DNA of 64,000 bases from Variibacter sp. (GCA_019689555.1 JADGHE010000008.1:1-64000); one strand, 5' to 3'; counted from the first letter of the stretch, positions 44,420 through 53,714 are shown. Translations and numbers: made by a program. The notes: generated by a model from the sequence alone, not told the origin.

Positions 44420-44509
44420 ATGTTCACTTTTCAGATCGTTGGCCTGATCGGCCTCGCGCTCTTCCTCGCGGCGTTGGTGACCGGCCGCAATTCAACCGAC
44501 ACACACTGA
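44420..44509 (+). CDS. Very small single-helix membrane protein, 29 aa
   Basis: Twenty-nine codons with GGGAGAGG six bases before ATG 44420, a very good ribosome site. The peptide starts MFTFQIVGLIGLALFLAA, one clean membrane helix, and ends in the polar tail GRNSTDTH, so it looks like a small inner-membrane protein. No family is recognised; such proteins often modulate a larger membrane partner. No coupled gene follows. Confidence 0.6.
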   Translation: MFTFQIVGLIGLALFLAALVTGRNSTDTH

Positions 44510-44655
44510 CGCCGCGCTTTCGCCGGCCCTTCGCCGCGCCTCGGGCGACCGCCCGTCTTGGGCCTGGAAGGCCGGAATGCACGCCTCAGGGGCTTGATGC
44601 TCTCGCCGAAGGACAAGGGACCGGGCCGCCCCCGCCCGCGCTGGGCGGCGGCCCT

Positions 44656-44859
44656 TCACTCGGGCCTGTAGATGCCGGTGACCGGATCGCGCTTCAATTT
44701 GCCCACGGGCGCCTCGGCGGCGCCCGCCGTGTCGTCCGCGTCCTGCGGGTGAAGCCTCGCATTGATGCGCCGCGCTTCCTGAACCAGCCAACGGGCGGCG
44801 GCCACCGACGCGATCATGCCCAGCGCGAGGGCAAGCATCGGCGGTATCGCAATCGGCAT
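44656..44859 (-). CDS. Small conserved hypothetical protein, 67 aa
   Basis: Starts at ATG 44859 with GGAG eight bases upstream. An N-terminal hydrophobic stretch (PPMLALALGMIASVAAARWLV) is followed by a basic amphipathic segment and the C-terminal VGKLKRDPVTGIYRPE, a tail I associate with small hypothetical proteins near S49 peptidases in Hyphomicrobiales. Predicted membrane-anchored. It lies 42 bases downstream of the S49 gene's end on the same strand, so the two may be one transcript. Confidence 0.65.
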   Translation of the reverse strand: MPIAIPPMLALALGMIASVAAARWLVQEARRINARLHPQDADDTAGAAEAPVGKLKRDPVTGIYRPE

Positions 44860-44901
44860 CAGTGTCTCCGCGAAATCGGTCGCGCGTGGCTCGAGCCACG
44901 C

Positions 44902-45795
44902 TCACAAGCCATACCGGCCCCACCAGGCTCGCGCCTCGAGGGTCGCGATCAAGTCTTCCACCGGAGTGAGGCGTCGTGAAGGCGCCTCCGAGAGGCCGAG
45001 GTCGATTCCCGGGATCGGCAGGCCGAGGAAGCCGCGCCCGCCGGCGACCAGCGGGGTGAGCACCCTGTCGCCGAAGCGCGCGCGCAGCGTCGTGCGCAGC
45101 TCGCCGACACCGTCCACGAGGCCGAGCGCAAGCCCGCGCTTTCCGGTCCAGAACTCGCCGGAAAATACGTCCTCCTCGTCGCCCCTGAGCTTCGGGCCGC
45201 GCCGCTCGCGCACCAGGCCGATGAAGTTCTCGTGGATTTCGCGCTGGATCGCCTTGAGCCGGGCCACGTCGTCGGGATTTTCGGGGAGAAACGGATCGAG
45301 CATCGCCTTGCGCGCGCCGGAGACGTAGAGCCTGCGCTCGACCCCGATCTTCTCCATCAGCTTGCTGAACCCGAACGAGCCGCCCACGACCCCGATCGAG
45401 CCCACGATCGAGTTCTCGTCCGCGATGATCTCGTCCGCCGCGCAGGCGATCATGTAGCCGCCCGAAGCGGCGACGTCCTCCACGAAGGCGAGCACCGGCA
45501 CCTGCTTGGCTTCGGCGAGCTGCCGGATGCGGCCGAAGATCAGGTGCGCCTGGGCCGCCGAGCCGCCGGGAGAGTTGATGGACAGGGCGACGGCGGCCGG
45601 CTGGCGGTAGCCGAAGGCCCGGTCGAGCGCCCGCGCACAGGAGGCGAGCGTCAGTCCCGGACGAAACGGGGTCGAGAAGCCCACGAGCCCGGTCAGCCTC
45701 ACCACCGGCACCACCGGCGCATCGCCCCCCAGCCAGCGGGGGAGCACCGTGCGCAGCGTCTTCAATCGACCTTGCCCGGAAGATGCGTCGGCCAT
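44902..45795 (-). CDS. S49 family peptidase (SohB/SppA-like)
   Basis: 297 residues. The SppA-like fold has INSPGGSAAQAHLIF, the catalytic Ser in VAASGGYMIACAADEI and the base Lys in VSGARKAMLDPF, the Ser-Lys dyad of single-domain signal-peptide peptidases. GSIGVVGGSFGF is also typical. There is no obvious N-terminal membrane helix, so it may be peripheral or cytosolic. It would degrade cleaved signal peptides or related fragments. Confidence 0.9.
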   Translation of the reverse strand: MADASSGQGRLKTLRTVLPRWLGGDAPVVPVVRLTGLVGFSTPFRPGLTLASCARALDRAFGYRQPAAVALSINSPGGSAAQAHLIFGRIRQLAEAKQVPVLAFVEDVAASGGYMIACAADEIIADENSIVGSIGVVGGSFGFSKLMEKIGVERRLYVSGARKAMLDPFLPENPDDVARLKAIQREIHENFIGLVRERRGPKLRGDEEDVFSGEFWTGKRGLALGLVDGVGELRTTLRARFGDRVLTPLVAGGRGFLGLPIPGIDLGLSEAPSRRLTPVEDLIATLEARAWWGRYGL

Positions 45796-45864
45796 GACGG
45801 CTCCGGCGGAGATTCGAGCCCCACCATCAGAAACATGGCAGACGGCCCGGGGTTGCGTCGAGGC

Positions 45865-46641
45865 CTACGGCAAAGCGAGCGCAAGGCTGCCCGCCCCGCG
45901 CAGCACGGCCTCTGCCGCCGCGGTGGGCCGCCCTTCGGAATCGCTGAGCACCAGCCCGGGCAGCATGCGGAGCGGGCCTCTGCTTCCCTTGCGCGCCGAA
46001 ACCAGGACGCGGATCGCCGCCGCGTCGGGACGCGGATGCACCGGCAGAACCGAGACGGCTCCGAAGCCGCGCGACAGCGCGGCAAGCACGTGCTCCAGCG
46101 CTTCGGCGCGCCAGATCAATGTCAGGACACCGTCCGGCGCGAGCAGGCGCCGGGCCGCCCGGCACCAGGCCTCGAGCCCGCCCGCGGCGGCATGGGCGCG
46201 CGCCCGCGCGGGATCGGGAGAGACGTTCTGCCGGGCGGGGTCGTTGAACGGCGGGTTCATGATGACGCCCTGCGCGCTGCCGGGGCCGAGAGCGGCGGCG
46301 CTCCAGGCGCGCGCGGGCGCGCTCACGTCGAGCAGAACCGCCCGCGCACGCGCCTCCAGGCGATTGCGGCGGATGTTCTCGGCCGCGAGCGCTGCGAGAT
46401 CGGGGTCGCGCTCCACCAGCGTGACCGTCACTTGCGGCACCCGCACCGCAACCGCAAGGCCCGCGAGGCCCACGCCGGCCCCGAGGTCGACGACATGGTC
46501 GCCCGCCGCGGCGGGGGCGGCGGCGGCGAGCAGCACGCCGTCATGGCCGAAGCGGTGGCCGCGCCGGGGCTGCAGCAGGCGCAGGCGGCCGCCGAGCGCG
46601 GCGTCGTCGGTCACCTCCGGCGCGGATTGCCTGGCCGTCAT
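45865..46641 (-). CDS. tRNA1(Val) A37 N6-methyltransferase-like methyltransferase
   Basis: 258 residues. SAM-binding Rossmann motif VVDLGAGVGLAGLAVA, substrate loop VIMNPPFNDP (NPPF, typical of adenine-N6 or glutamine MTases) and the start LRLLQPRRGHRFGHDGVLLAA match TrmN6/YfiC-type enzymes. Its 5' end overlaps the DUF2007 gene by four bases. The RNA target is inferred from family only. Confidence 0.85.
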   Translation of the reverse strand: MTARQSAPEVTDDAALGGRLRLLQPRRGHRFGHDGVLLAAAAPAAAGDHVVDLGAGVGLAGLAVAVRVPQVTVTLVERDPDLAALAAENIRRNRLEARARAVLLDVSAPARAWSAAALGPGSAQGVIMNPPFNDPARQNVSPDPARARAHAAAGGLEAWCRAARRLLAPDGVLTLIWRAEALEHVLAALSRGFGAVSVLPVHPRPDAAAIRVLVSARKGSRGPLRMLPGLVLSDSEGRPTAAAEAVLRGAGSLALALP

Positions 46642-46874
46642 GGGGAGCCGTCATGGGGCCGCAGCTCGTGGCCGAGGCCGGCCTCCTCGAGAAGGCGGCG
46701 GGCCTGCACAACATGGGCCTCGGGAACGAGCACGCGCCGCGCCAGAATGCCGATCGAACCTTCGAGCACGCTCATGTTGCGGTCGAGCACGAGATGGGGA
46801 ATGCGGGCGCCGTCGAGCAGGGCGCCCACGGCCGAGAGCAGCACGGGGTCGTTGGTGCGCAGGATTTCGCGCAT
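46638..46874 (-). CDS. DUF2007 domain protein
   Basis: 78 residues, ATGA-overlapped with the methyltransferase downstream. The pattern MREILRTNDPVLLSAVGALL...VLDRNMSVLEGSIGI...RRVLVPEAHVVQARRLLEEAG is the small putative signal-transducing DUF2007 fold. The DUF2007-TrmN6 pair is common in Hyphomicrobiales. Function unknown. Confidence 0.85.
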   Translation of the reverse strand: MREILRTNDPVLLSAVGALLDGARIPHLVLDRNMSVLEGSIGILARRVLVPEAHVVQARRLLEEAGLGHELRPHDGSP

Positions 46875-46886
46875 CGGCGTTCGCGG

Positions 46887-47876
46887 TCAGCCGGGGCGGC
46901 CGCCTCCCCTCTCGCCCGGGCCTGGATGCGCCAGGTAGGCGAGCATCTTCATCTCGCGGCGGCCGCGGGTGACGGTGCTGAGGATCAGCCCGCAGGTGAG
47001 CGAGAGAAAGGCCAAGAGCATCAGCCCCGTCGACAGCACCGCCGTGGGCAGGCGCGGCACGACGCCCTCGCGCATGTAGGTGATGAACAGCGGCACGGCG
47101 AGCACGATCGACGCGAAAGCGAGAACCGCGCCGATGGCGGCGAAAAACCGCAGCGGCCGCTCGGACTTGTACAGTCGGGCGATGGTCCAGGCGATGCGCA
47201 GCCCGTCCCGCCAGGTTCTGAGCTTGGAGGCGGAGCCCAGCGGGCGCGCGTAATAGGGCGTCGGAAGCTCGGCCACCGGCAGGCCGAGCTCGAGCGCGTG
47301 CACCGTGAGCTCGGTCTCGATCTCGAAGCCGCGGGAAAGGGCCGGGAAGGATTTCACGTAGCGGCGCGAGAAGACCCGATAGCCGGACAGCACGTCGGTG
47401 AAGGCGTGGCCGAACATGTCGGCGACGGAGCGGCTGAGCAGCCGGTTGCCGGCGCGGTGGCCGCGCCGGTAGGCGGCCTCGTCGCGGTCGACGCGGGCGC
47501 CCACCACCATGTCGAGCCGCTCGGAGATGAGCTGGGCGATCATGCGCGGCGCGCTCGCCGCGTCGTAGGTGGCGTCGCCGTCCACCAGGACGTAAATGTC
47601 GGCGTCGACGTCGGCGAACATGCGCCGCACCACGTGCCCCTTGCCCTGGTGCCGCTCGCGGCGCACCACGGCGCCCGCGGCGCGCGCAACCTCCGCCGTG
47701 CGGTCGACGGAATTGTTGTCGTAGACGTAGATCTCGGCGCTCGGCAGCGCGGCACGAAAGTCGGCGACGACCCGGGCGATCGCCGCCTCCTCGTTGTAGC
47801 AGGGAACGAGCACGGCGATGCGCTGCCCGGCGGCGACGCTCCGAAGGTCCTCTCCACTGTCGGTGGGCTTCAACAT
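46887..47876 (-). CDS. Family 2 glycosyltransferase with C-terminal membrane helices
   Basis: 329 residues. The GT-A fold includes IAVLVPCYNEEAAIARVV, YDNNSVDRT and VLVDGDATYDAA (the DxD-type metal site). After SGYRVFSRRYVKSFPA come two membrane helices (FAAIGAVLAFASIVLAVPLF, TAVLSTGLMLLAFLSLTCGL). This is the dolichol/undecaprenyl-phosphate mannosyltransferase-like subgroup of GT2 that makes lipid-linked sugar. The donor and acceptor are not clear. It is divergent from ispB, which could supply the polyprenyl chain. Confidence 0.88.
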   Translation of the reverse strand: MLKPTDSGEDLRSVAAGQRIAVLVPCYNEEAAIARVVADFRAALPSAEIYVYDNNSVDRTAEVARAAGAVVRRERHQGKGHVVRRMFADVDADIYVLVDGDATYDAASAPRMIAQLISERLDMVVGARVDRDEAAYRRGHRAGNRLLSRSVADMFGHAFTDVLSGYRVFSRRYVKSFPALSRGFEIETELTVHALELGLPVAELPTPYYARPLGSASKLRTWRDGLRIAWTIARLYKSERPLRFFAAIGAVLAFASIVLAVPLFITYMREGVVPRLPTAVLSTGLMLLAFLSLTCGLILSTVTRGRREMKMLAYLAHPGPGERGGGRPG

Positions 47877-47911
47877 GGGCCTCGGCCGCTCTCCCCGTGA
47901 ATCGCGGACCC

Positions 47912-47939
47912 TTGCCGCACCACCATGCCGTTTCTATGC
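47912..47939 (+). promoter_or_regulatory. Promoter candidate for ispB
   Basis: TTGCCG (47912-47917) and CTATGC (47934-47939) are separated by 16 bases, about 50 bases ahead of the ispB TTG start. Both boxes deviate from consensus. Confidence 0.35.
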
Positions 47940-47989
47940 TGGCGGCGCCATTGCAATTCGTGCGATCCGCCCCGTCTGGAGGAGTCCAC

Positions 47990-49000
47990 TTGGCCGTCGT
48001 CGTTCCCTTCGAAAACCGTCCGGAACCCTCGATCGAGCCTCTGGCTGCGCTTGTGGGGCCCGACATGGAGCGTGTCAACGCCGCGATTCTGAGCCGGACC
48101 GGATCGCAGGTGGCGATGATCCCCGAGGTGGCCAACCACCTGATCAATTCCGGCGGCAAGCGCCTGCGCCCGATGCTCACCCTCGCGATGGCGCAGCTCG
48201 CCCGCTACGAAGGCACGGCGCATGTGAAGCTCGCCGCCTCGGTCGAGTTCATGCACACCGCCACCCTCCTGCACGACGACGTGGTCGACGAGAGCGAGAT
48301 GCGGCGCGGCAAGCTCGCCGCCCGCATGCTCTGGGGCAACGAGGCGAGCGTGCTCGTGGGGGATTTTCTCCTCGGCCAGGCGTTCAAGATGATGGTCGAG
48401 GTGGGGTCCCTGCGGGCGCTCGAAATCCTCTCGTCGGCGGCGGCCGTGATCGCCGAGGGCGAGGTGATGCAGCTTGCGGCCGCCAAGAACACCGCGACGA
48501 CGGAGGACGAATACGTGGCGGTGATCCGCGCCAAGACCGCGGAGCTCTTCGCCGCCGCCTGCGAGGTCGGCCCCGTCCTCGCCGCGCTGCCGAAGGCGGA
48601 GCAGAACGCCTGCCGCTCCTTCGGCATGAATCTCGGCATCGCCTTCCAGCTCGTGGACGATGCGCTGGACTACGGCGGGGCGAGCGCGAAGCTCGGCAAG
48701 AACACCGGCGACGACTTCCGCGAAGGCAAGATCACCCTGCCGGTCGTGCTCGCCTACCGGCGGGGGTCCGAGCCCGAGCGCGCCTTCTGGCGGCGTACGC
48801 TCGAGCAGGGGGACATCCGGGACGGGGACCTCGACCAGGCCATCCTCTTGATGACACGGCACAAGGCGCTGGAAGACACCGTCAAGCGCGCCCGCCACTA
48901 CGGCGCGATCGCCAAGGACGCGCTCGCCCTGTTTCCCGACTCCCCGATCAAGGCCGCGCTGATCGAGACCGTCGAATTCTGCATCGCCCGGGCGCATTGA
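47990..49000 (+). CDS. ispB: Polyprenyl (octaprenyl/decaprenyl) diphosphate synthase
   Basis: 336 residues from TTG 47990; GGAGGAG lies six to seven bases upstream and the resulting N-terminus (AVVVPFEN) fits the family. The trans-prenyltransferase has the first Asp-rich motif LLHDDVVDESEMRRG, GGKRLRPMLT, VLVGDFLLGQAF and the second Asp motif FQLVDDALDY, with GKNTGDDFREGK. It makes the side chain of ubiquinone. The 3' end overlaps the convergent ispE by 53 bases. Confidence 0.93.
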   Translation: MAVVVPFENRPEPSIEPLAALVGPDMERVNAAILSRTGSQVAMIPEVANHLINSGGKRLRPMLTLAMAQLARYEGTAHVKLAASVEFMHTATLLHDDVVDESEMRRGKLAARMLWGNEASVLVGDFLLGQAFKMMVEVGSLRALEILSSAAAVIAEGEVMQLAAAKNTATTEDEYVAVIRAKTAELFAAACEVGPVLAALPKAEQNACRSFGMNLGIAFQLVDDALDYGGASAKLGKNTGDDFREGKITLPVVLAYRRGSEPERAFWRRTLEQGDIRDGDLDQAILLMTRHKALEDTVKRARHYGAIAKDALALFPDSPIKAALIETVEFCIARAH

Positions 49001-49877
49001 CGCCGGCGAGCCGCGCGGTGCGAATCCACCACCCCGGCCGGTCCGCGCGCAGGGCCCGCGCCGCCCGCTCCGCCGCGCGGGCGCTGTCGAACAGCGCGAA
49101 GCAGGTCGCGCCCGAGCCGGACATGCGCGCAAGCCGCGCGCCCTCGAGCCCGCGCAGCGCCGCGAGCACCTCGGCGATCACGGGCTCGAGCTTGATCGCG
49201 GCGGGCTCGAGATCGTTGGCGCCGGCGCGCAGGAAGGCGAGCAGCGCCTCCCGCCCGCGCGAGGGCGGCATCGCTTCGGGGCCGGGTTCGTGCGGCGCCC
49301 GCGCGGCGAGATCCAAGGCGGCAAAGACCGCGCCGGTCGGCAGGTGCACGCCGGGATTGACCAGAATGGCCGGCAGCGGCGGCAGTTCGATCGGATCGGA
49401 CAGGATGTCTCCGCGCCCGCGCATGATCCGCGAAAGCGAGGCCAGGCACACCGGAACATCCGCCCCCGTCGCCGCGGCCGCGGCGAGGAGGCGCGGATCG
49501 CCCTCGCCCAGGCCGTTGCTGCGGGCCAAGAGCCGCAGCGCCGCCGCGGCATCCGCGGAGCCGCCGCCGAGGCCGGCCGCGACGGGCAGCCGTTTGGTGA
49601 GCACGAAGCGGCCGAGGCGCAGCCCCTCGACCCGCGCGGCGAGCGCGCGTGCCGCCTTCAGGACGAGATTGTCGGCAGGCGGCCCCGCGAGGTCGGCCTT
49701 GGGCCCTTTCAGCATCAGCTCGAGGTCCGGGTCGGGCAAGAGCTCCAGCCGATCGCCGACCGAGGCGAAGGCGACGAGGCTCTCGAGCTCGTGGTAGCCG
49801 TCCGCCCGGCGGCCCAGCACCCGCAAGGTGAGATTCACCTTGGCGGGCGCGCACTCGACCAACGGACCTGCAGCCAC
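48948..49877 (-). CDS. ispE: 4-diphosphocytidyl-2-C-methyl-D-erythritol kinase
   Basis: 309 residues from GTG 49877; a TTG at about 49862 (VECAPAKVNLTLRV) would be closer to the usual N-terminus. A GHMP kinase of the MEP isoprenoid pathway: APAKVNLTL, the ATP loop LPVAAGLGGGSADAAAALR and the C-terminal MSGSGATCFALF. The last 18 residues beyond the domain read basic and lie within the convergent ispB. IspE supplies IDP precursors that IspB elongates, so the pairing makes sense. Confidence 0.93.
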   Translation of the reverse strand: MAAGPLVECAPAKVNLTLRVLGRRADGYHELESLVAFASVGDRLELLPDPDLELMLKGPKADLAGPPADNLVLKAARALAARVEGLRLGRFVLTKRLPVAAGLGGGSADAAAALRLLARSNGLGEGDPRLLAAAAATGADVPVCLASLSRIMRGRGDILSDPIELPPLPAILVNPGVHLPTGAVFAALDLAARAPHEPGPEAMPPSRGREALLAFLRAGANDLEPAAIKLEPVIAEVLAALRGLEGARLARMSGSGATCFALFDSARAAERAARALRADRPGWWIRTARLAGVNAPGRCRIRRSRSARP

Positions 49878-49897
49878 CGCGGACTCTCGAGGCCGGA

Positions 49898-51676
49898 TCA
49901 ACCGCCGTTGCCCGTCTTGGCCTGCTTGTCCTTCTCGGCGTCCGCTGCGGAGGAGGGCGAGCCGTCCGTGAGCCCGACCCTCAGCTTCTCCTCGATCTTC
50001 TTGAGATCCTCGGGCTCCGGCTTGAGGTCGCGGGCGTGCGACCACTGGAACCGGGCCTCGAGATGGCGGCCGACCTTCCAATAGGCGTCGCCGAGATGGT
50101 CGTTGATGGTCGGATCCTCCGGCTTGAGCTCGACCGCCCGCTCGAGATGCTTCACGGCCTCCTCGAAATCGCCGATCCGGTAATAGGCCCAGCCGAGCGA
50201 GTCGACGATGTAGCCGTCGTCGGGCCGCTGCTCCACGGCGCGGCGGATCATCTGCATGCCCTCTTCGAGGTTCACGCCCTGGTCGATCCAGGAGTAGCCG
50301 AGATAGTTGAGCACGTGAGGCTGATCGGGGAAGAGTTCGAGCGCCTTCTTCAGGTCGGCCTCCGCCTTCGCCCACTGCTTGTCGCGCTCGTAGCAGATGC
50401 CGCGAAAATAGAAGATCAGCCAGTGGGGCTTCTCGGGCTTCGCGATCGTCTCGATGCCCTTGCCGTACACCTCCGCGCATTCGTGGAACGACTTGCGGGC
50501 GCGCAGGATGTTGCCGAGCGCCATGATGGCCTCGATGTCGTCCGAACGGGCGGCGATGAGCGCGTTGAGCCGCTTCTTCGCCTCCTCCGTGCGGTCGACC
50601 GCGTCATAGTTGACGGCGAGCTGAATCTCGGCGTTGCGCCGCAGCGGCGAATCCTGCGGCACGCGCTCGTAGATGTCGATCGCGAGCTCCGGCTTTTTCA
50701 GGTTCTCGTAGAGGTCCGCGAGCGACAGCAGCGCAAGGGCGTGCCTGGGCTGCAGATAGAGCGCGAGCTGGAGATAGAGGATGCTGAGATCCTCGCCGCC
50801 CTGGCGCGCCAGCGATGCGCCGAGCCCATAGAGCACCTCCGCCGCGCCCGCCTGCGGGGACTCGATGAGCGGCGCAAGCTTCCCCCCGCGCTTGATGTCC
50901 TGGATTTCTTCGACAATCAGCGGATGGCCGGGCAACAGCTTTTCGAATTTTTCGAAGACGCTCAGCGCCTCGTCCTTCTTGCCCTGGCGCGCGACCCAGC
51001 GGCCGTAGGCCTCGACGGCGCGCAGGGCGTTGCTGTCCGCCTTGTAGGCGTTTTCCAGGCGCTTGCCGGCCTCGCGCCGCTTTCCGGCGAGGTCGAGGAT
51101 GAGCCCGGTGTGCAGGTCCTTGAAGATTCCGTACCAGTCGGGCCCGACGAGCTTGTCGATCGCGTCCACGGCCGCGCGGGCGTCGCCCGCGCCGTATTGG
51201 GCCCAGCCGGCGAGCAGCGTGGCGGTCAGGTCCGCGATGGGGCCGCGCACCGACAAGGCGAGATGCTGGCGCGCCGCCGCATACTGCTTGGTCTTGATGC
51301 TGCGCACCCCGAGCACCAGCCGGGCGATCCGGTGGGTGCGGTCGATCTGCACGATGCGCTCGGCGAGCCGGGACGCCTCGTCCAGATCCCCGTCGAGCGC
51401 GAGCGACAGGAAGGTTCGCTCGAGCAGTTCCCCGTTGCGCGGATCGGCCCGCAAGGCCGCCTTGTAGTACGCCGCGGCGGCCGCGGCGTCGCGCTGAAGG
51501 CCCGCGTGGCGGGCGGCGAGGTAGCTGCCCGCCGGCGAGATGCGCGCAAGGTCCTGAGGACCGGGCGCCGCGGGAGCCGCAGGAGTTGCATCCTGCGCCG
51601 CAGAGGCGGGCAGGCAGGAAACGCCGGCGGCGAAGGCGATGGCCGCAGCGCTCCGAAGCAAGAACGAACGTGTCAC
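49898..51676 (-). CDS. Tetratricopeptide-repeat protein, secreted
   Basis: 592 residues from GTG 51676 (GGAGA about nine bases upstream). The N-terminus TRSFLLRSAAAIAFAAGVSCLPASAAQ is a signal peptide; a lipobox is not clear (VSCLPAS). TPR units cover the rest, including YLAARHAGLQRDAAAAAAYYKAALR, LAIDIYERVPQDSPLRR, KAEADLKKALELFPDQPHVLNYLGYSW and AVKHLERAVELKPEDPTINDHLGDAYWKVG (units about 34 residues apart). A periplasmic scaffold is likely. It lies 20 bases upstream of ispE on the same strand. Confidence 0.85.
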   Translation of the reverse strand: MTRSFLLRSAAAIAFAAGVSCLPASAAQDATPAAPAAPGPQDLARISPAGSYLAARHAGLQRDAAAAAAYYKAALRADPRNGELLERTFLSLALDGDLDEASRLAERIVQIDRTHRIARLVLGVRSIKTKQYAAARQHLALSVRGPIADLTATLLAGWAQYGAGDARAAVDAIDKLVGPDWYGIFKDLHTGLILDLAGKRREAGKRLENAYKADSNALRAVEAYGRWVARQGKKDEALSVFEKFEKLLPGHPLIVEEIQDIKRGGKLAPLIESPQAGAAEVLYGLGASLARQGGEDLSILYLQLALYLQPRHALALLSLADLYENLKKPELAIDIYERVPQDSPLRRNAEIQLAVNYDAVDRTEEAKKRLNALIAARSDDIEAIMALGNILRARKSFHECAEVYGKGIETIAKPEKPHWLIFYFRGICYERDKQWAKAEADLKKALELFPDQPHVLNYLGYSWIDQGVNLEEGMQMIRRAVEQRPDDGYIVDSLGWAYYRIGDFEEAVKHLERAVELKPEDPTINDHLGDAYWKVGRHLEARFQWSHARDLKPEPEDLKKIEEKLRVGLTDGSPSSAADAEKDKQAKTGNGG

Positions 51677-51802
51677 GGTCGACTGATCTCCATGGGCTAA
51701 CGGCACCCGGCTTACGGCGTTGGCGCGCAGGATGGCCCTTTTAAGGCGAAGCCACGCCTTCGTGCACTCTCGGATCCGGCGAATCGGGCCGGCGGCGGGC
51801 CA

Positions 51803-53458
51803 TCACATGTTCGGGTAATTCGGGCCGCCTCCACCTTCGGGCGGCACCCATGTGATGTTCTGGTTGGGGTCCTTTATATCACACGTTTTGCAGTGCACGC
51901 AGTTCTGCGCGTTGATGACGAAACGCGTCTCGCCGCCCTCCTCGACCCATTCGTACACGCCGGCCGGACAGTAGCGCGCCGAGGGACCCCCGTAAACGTC
52001 GTGCTCCGACGCCTTCTGCAGCCGCATATCCTTCACCAGAAGGTGCACCGGCTGGTCCTCCTCGTGGTTGGTGTTGGAGATGAACACCGAGGAGAGCTTG
52101 TCGAAGGTGATGACGCCGTCGGGCTTGGGATAGGCGATGCGCGGCATCTCGGCCGCGGGTTTCAGCGTCGCGAAGTCGGGCTTGCCGTGGCGCAGCGTGC
52201 CGAACAGCGAAAAGCCGAGCGTGTTGGTCCACATGTCCAGCCCGCCGAGCGTCACGCCCAGGATGGTGCCGAACTTCGACCAGAGAGGCTTCACGTTGCG
52301 GACCTTCCAGAGGTCGCGGCCGACGTCGGAGGCGCGCCAGGCGTCCTCGTAGGCGCTCAATTCGTCGTTGGCCCGGCCGGCGGCGATGGCGGCGGCCACG
52401 TGCTCGGCCGCGAGCATGCCCGAGAGCATCGCATTATGCGTGCCCTTGATGCGCGGCACGTTGACGAAGCCGGCCGCGCAGCCGATGAGCGCGCCGCCGG
52501 GAAAGGCGAGCTTCGGCACCGACTGGTAGCCGCCCTCGGTGATGGCCCGCGCGCCATAGGCGATGCGCTTGCCGCCCTCGAAGGTCGGGCGCACCAGCGG
52601 ATGGGTCTTGAAGCGCTGGAACTCGTCGTAGGGCGACAGCCAGGGATTCTCATAGTTGAGGTGGACGACGAAGCCGACCGACACCAGGTTGTCGCCCCAG
52701 TGATAGAGGAACGAGCCGCCGCCGGTGCGGCGGTCGAGCGGCCATCCGAACGTATGCTGCACAAGCCCGGCGCGGTGGCGCTCCGGCGCGACCTGCCACA
52801 GCTCCTTGATTCCGATGCCGAACTTCGGCGGCTCGCGGCCCCGGTCGAGGCCGAAGCGGGCGATCAGGCCCTTGGTGAGGTTGCCGCGCGCGCCCTCGGC
52901 GAACAGCGTGTACTTGGCCTTGAGCTCCATCCCGCGGGCGAAGGTGTCCTTGGGCCTGCCGTCCCTGCCGAGCCCCATGTCCCCGGTGGCGATGCCGACG
53001 ACCTCGCCCTTATCTCCGTAGAGCACTTCCGTGGCGGCGAAGCCGGGATAGATCTCGACCCCCAGCGCCTCCGCCTTGCCGGCGAGCCAGCGGCACACTT
53101 CGCCGAGCGAAACGATGAAATTGCCGTGATTGTTCATCAGCGGCGGCATGATGATGTTCGGCAGCCGCACCCCGCCGGCCCCGCCCAGCCAGTAGAAGCG
53201 GTCGTCCGTGACGGGCGTCTTGATCGGCGTATCTTCGTTCCGCCACTCCGGAAGCAGGCGATCGAGCCCGATCGGGTCGATCACCGCTCCGGACAGGATG
53301 TGCGCGCCGACCTCGGAGCCCTTCTCCACCACCACGACGGCGAGATCGGGCGCGAGCTGCTTCAGGCGGATGGCCGCGGAAAGCCCGGCCGGCCCGGCGC
53401 CGACGATCACCACGTCGAATTCCATGGCCTCGCGTGGCGGCAGTTCGGTCTCGGGCAT
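51803..53458 (-). CDS. Electron transfer flavoprotein-ubiquinone oxidoreductase
   Basis: 551 residues from ATG 53458, with CAGGAG at the right distance; ATG 53464 is too close to it. It takes electrons from ETF (fed by acyl-CoA dehydrogenases) to ubiquinone at the membrane. FAD site VVIVGAGPAGLSAAIRL, the quinone region FAEGARGNLTKGLIARF, GCAAGFVNVPRIKGTHNAM and the C-terminal 4Fe-4S cluster CPAGVYEW plus NCVHCKTCDIKDP are intact. No etfAB is in the window. Upstream, on the other strand, is the uracil-DNA glycosylase gene. Confidence 0.95.
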   Translation of the reverse strand: MPETELPPREAMEFDVVIVGAGPAGLSAAIRLKQLAPDLAVVVVEKGSEVGAHILSGAVIDPIGLDRLLPEWRNEDTPIKTPVTDDRFYWLGGAGGVRLPNIIMPPLMNNHGNFIVSLGEVCRWLAGKAEALGVEIYPGFAATEVLYGDKGEVVGIATGDMGLGRDGRPKDTFARGMELKAKYTLFAEGARGNLTKGLIARFGLDRGREPPKFGIGIKELWQVAPERHRAGLVQHTFGWPLDRRTGGGSFLYHWGDNLVSVGFVVHLNYENPWLSPYDEFQRFKTHPLVRPTFEGGKRIAYGARAITEGGYQSVPKLAFPGGALIGCAAGFVNVPRIKGTHNAMLSGMLAAEHVAAAIAAGRANDELSAYEDAWRASDVGRDLWKVRNVKPLWSKFGTILGVTLGGLDMWTNTLGFSLFGTLRHGKPDFATLKPAAEMPRIAYPKPDGVITFDKLSSVFISNTNHEEDQPVHLLVKDMRLQKASEHDVYGGPSARYCPAGVYEWVEEGGETRFVINAQNCVHCKTCDIKDPNQNITWVPPEGGGGPNYPNM

Positions 53459-53714
53459 CGGCATCTCCTGCGGAAGGTGGCGACGGGCGGCCCGCGCCTC
53501 AGGGAGAAGAGGGGCGCGCGGCCGGTTGCCCCGCGGGCCCGCCCCGGTCGTGGGACCGTCCGGGTCCCGCGACCCGCGCCGCCGCGCGGGCCGCGCCTCG
53601 GGATCAGGGCGGAACGAGTCCCGGCGCTCGCGCTCGATTCCCGAATATGGTTTTTCCACGTTTGCGCGCGGCCGGCAATGCGGCCGAAGGTCGGCATGAT
53701 ATGATCCCGCGGCC

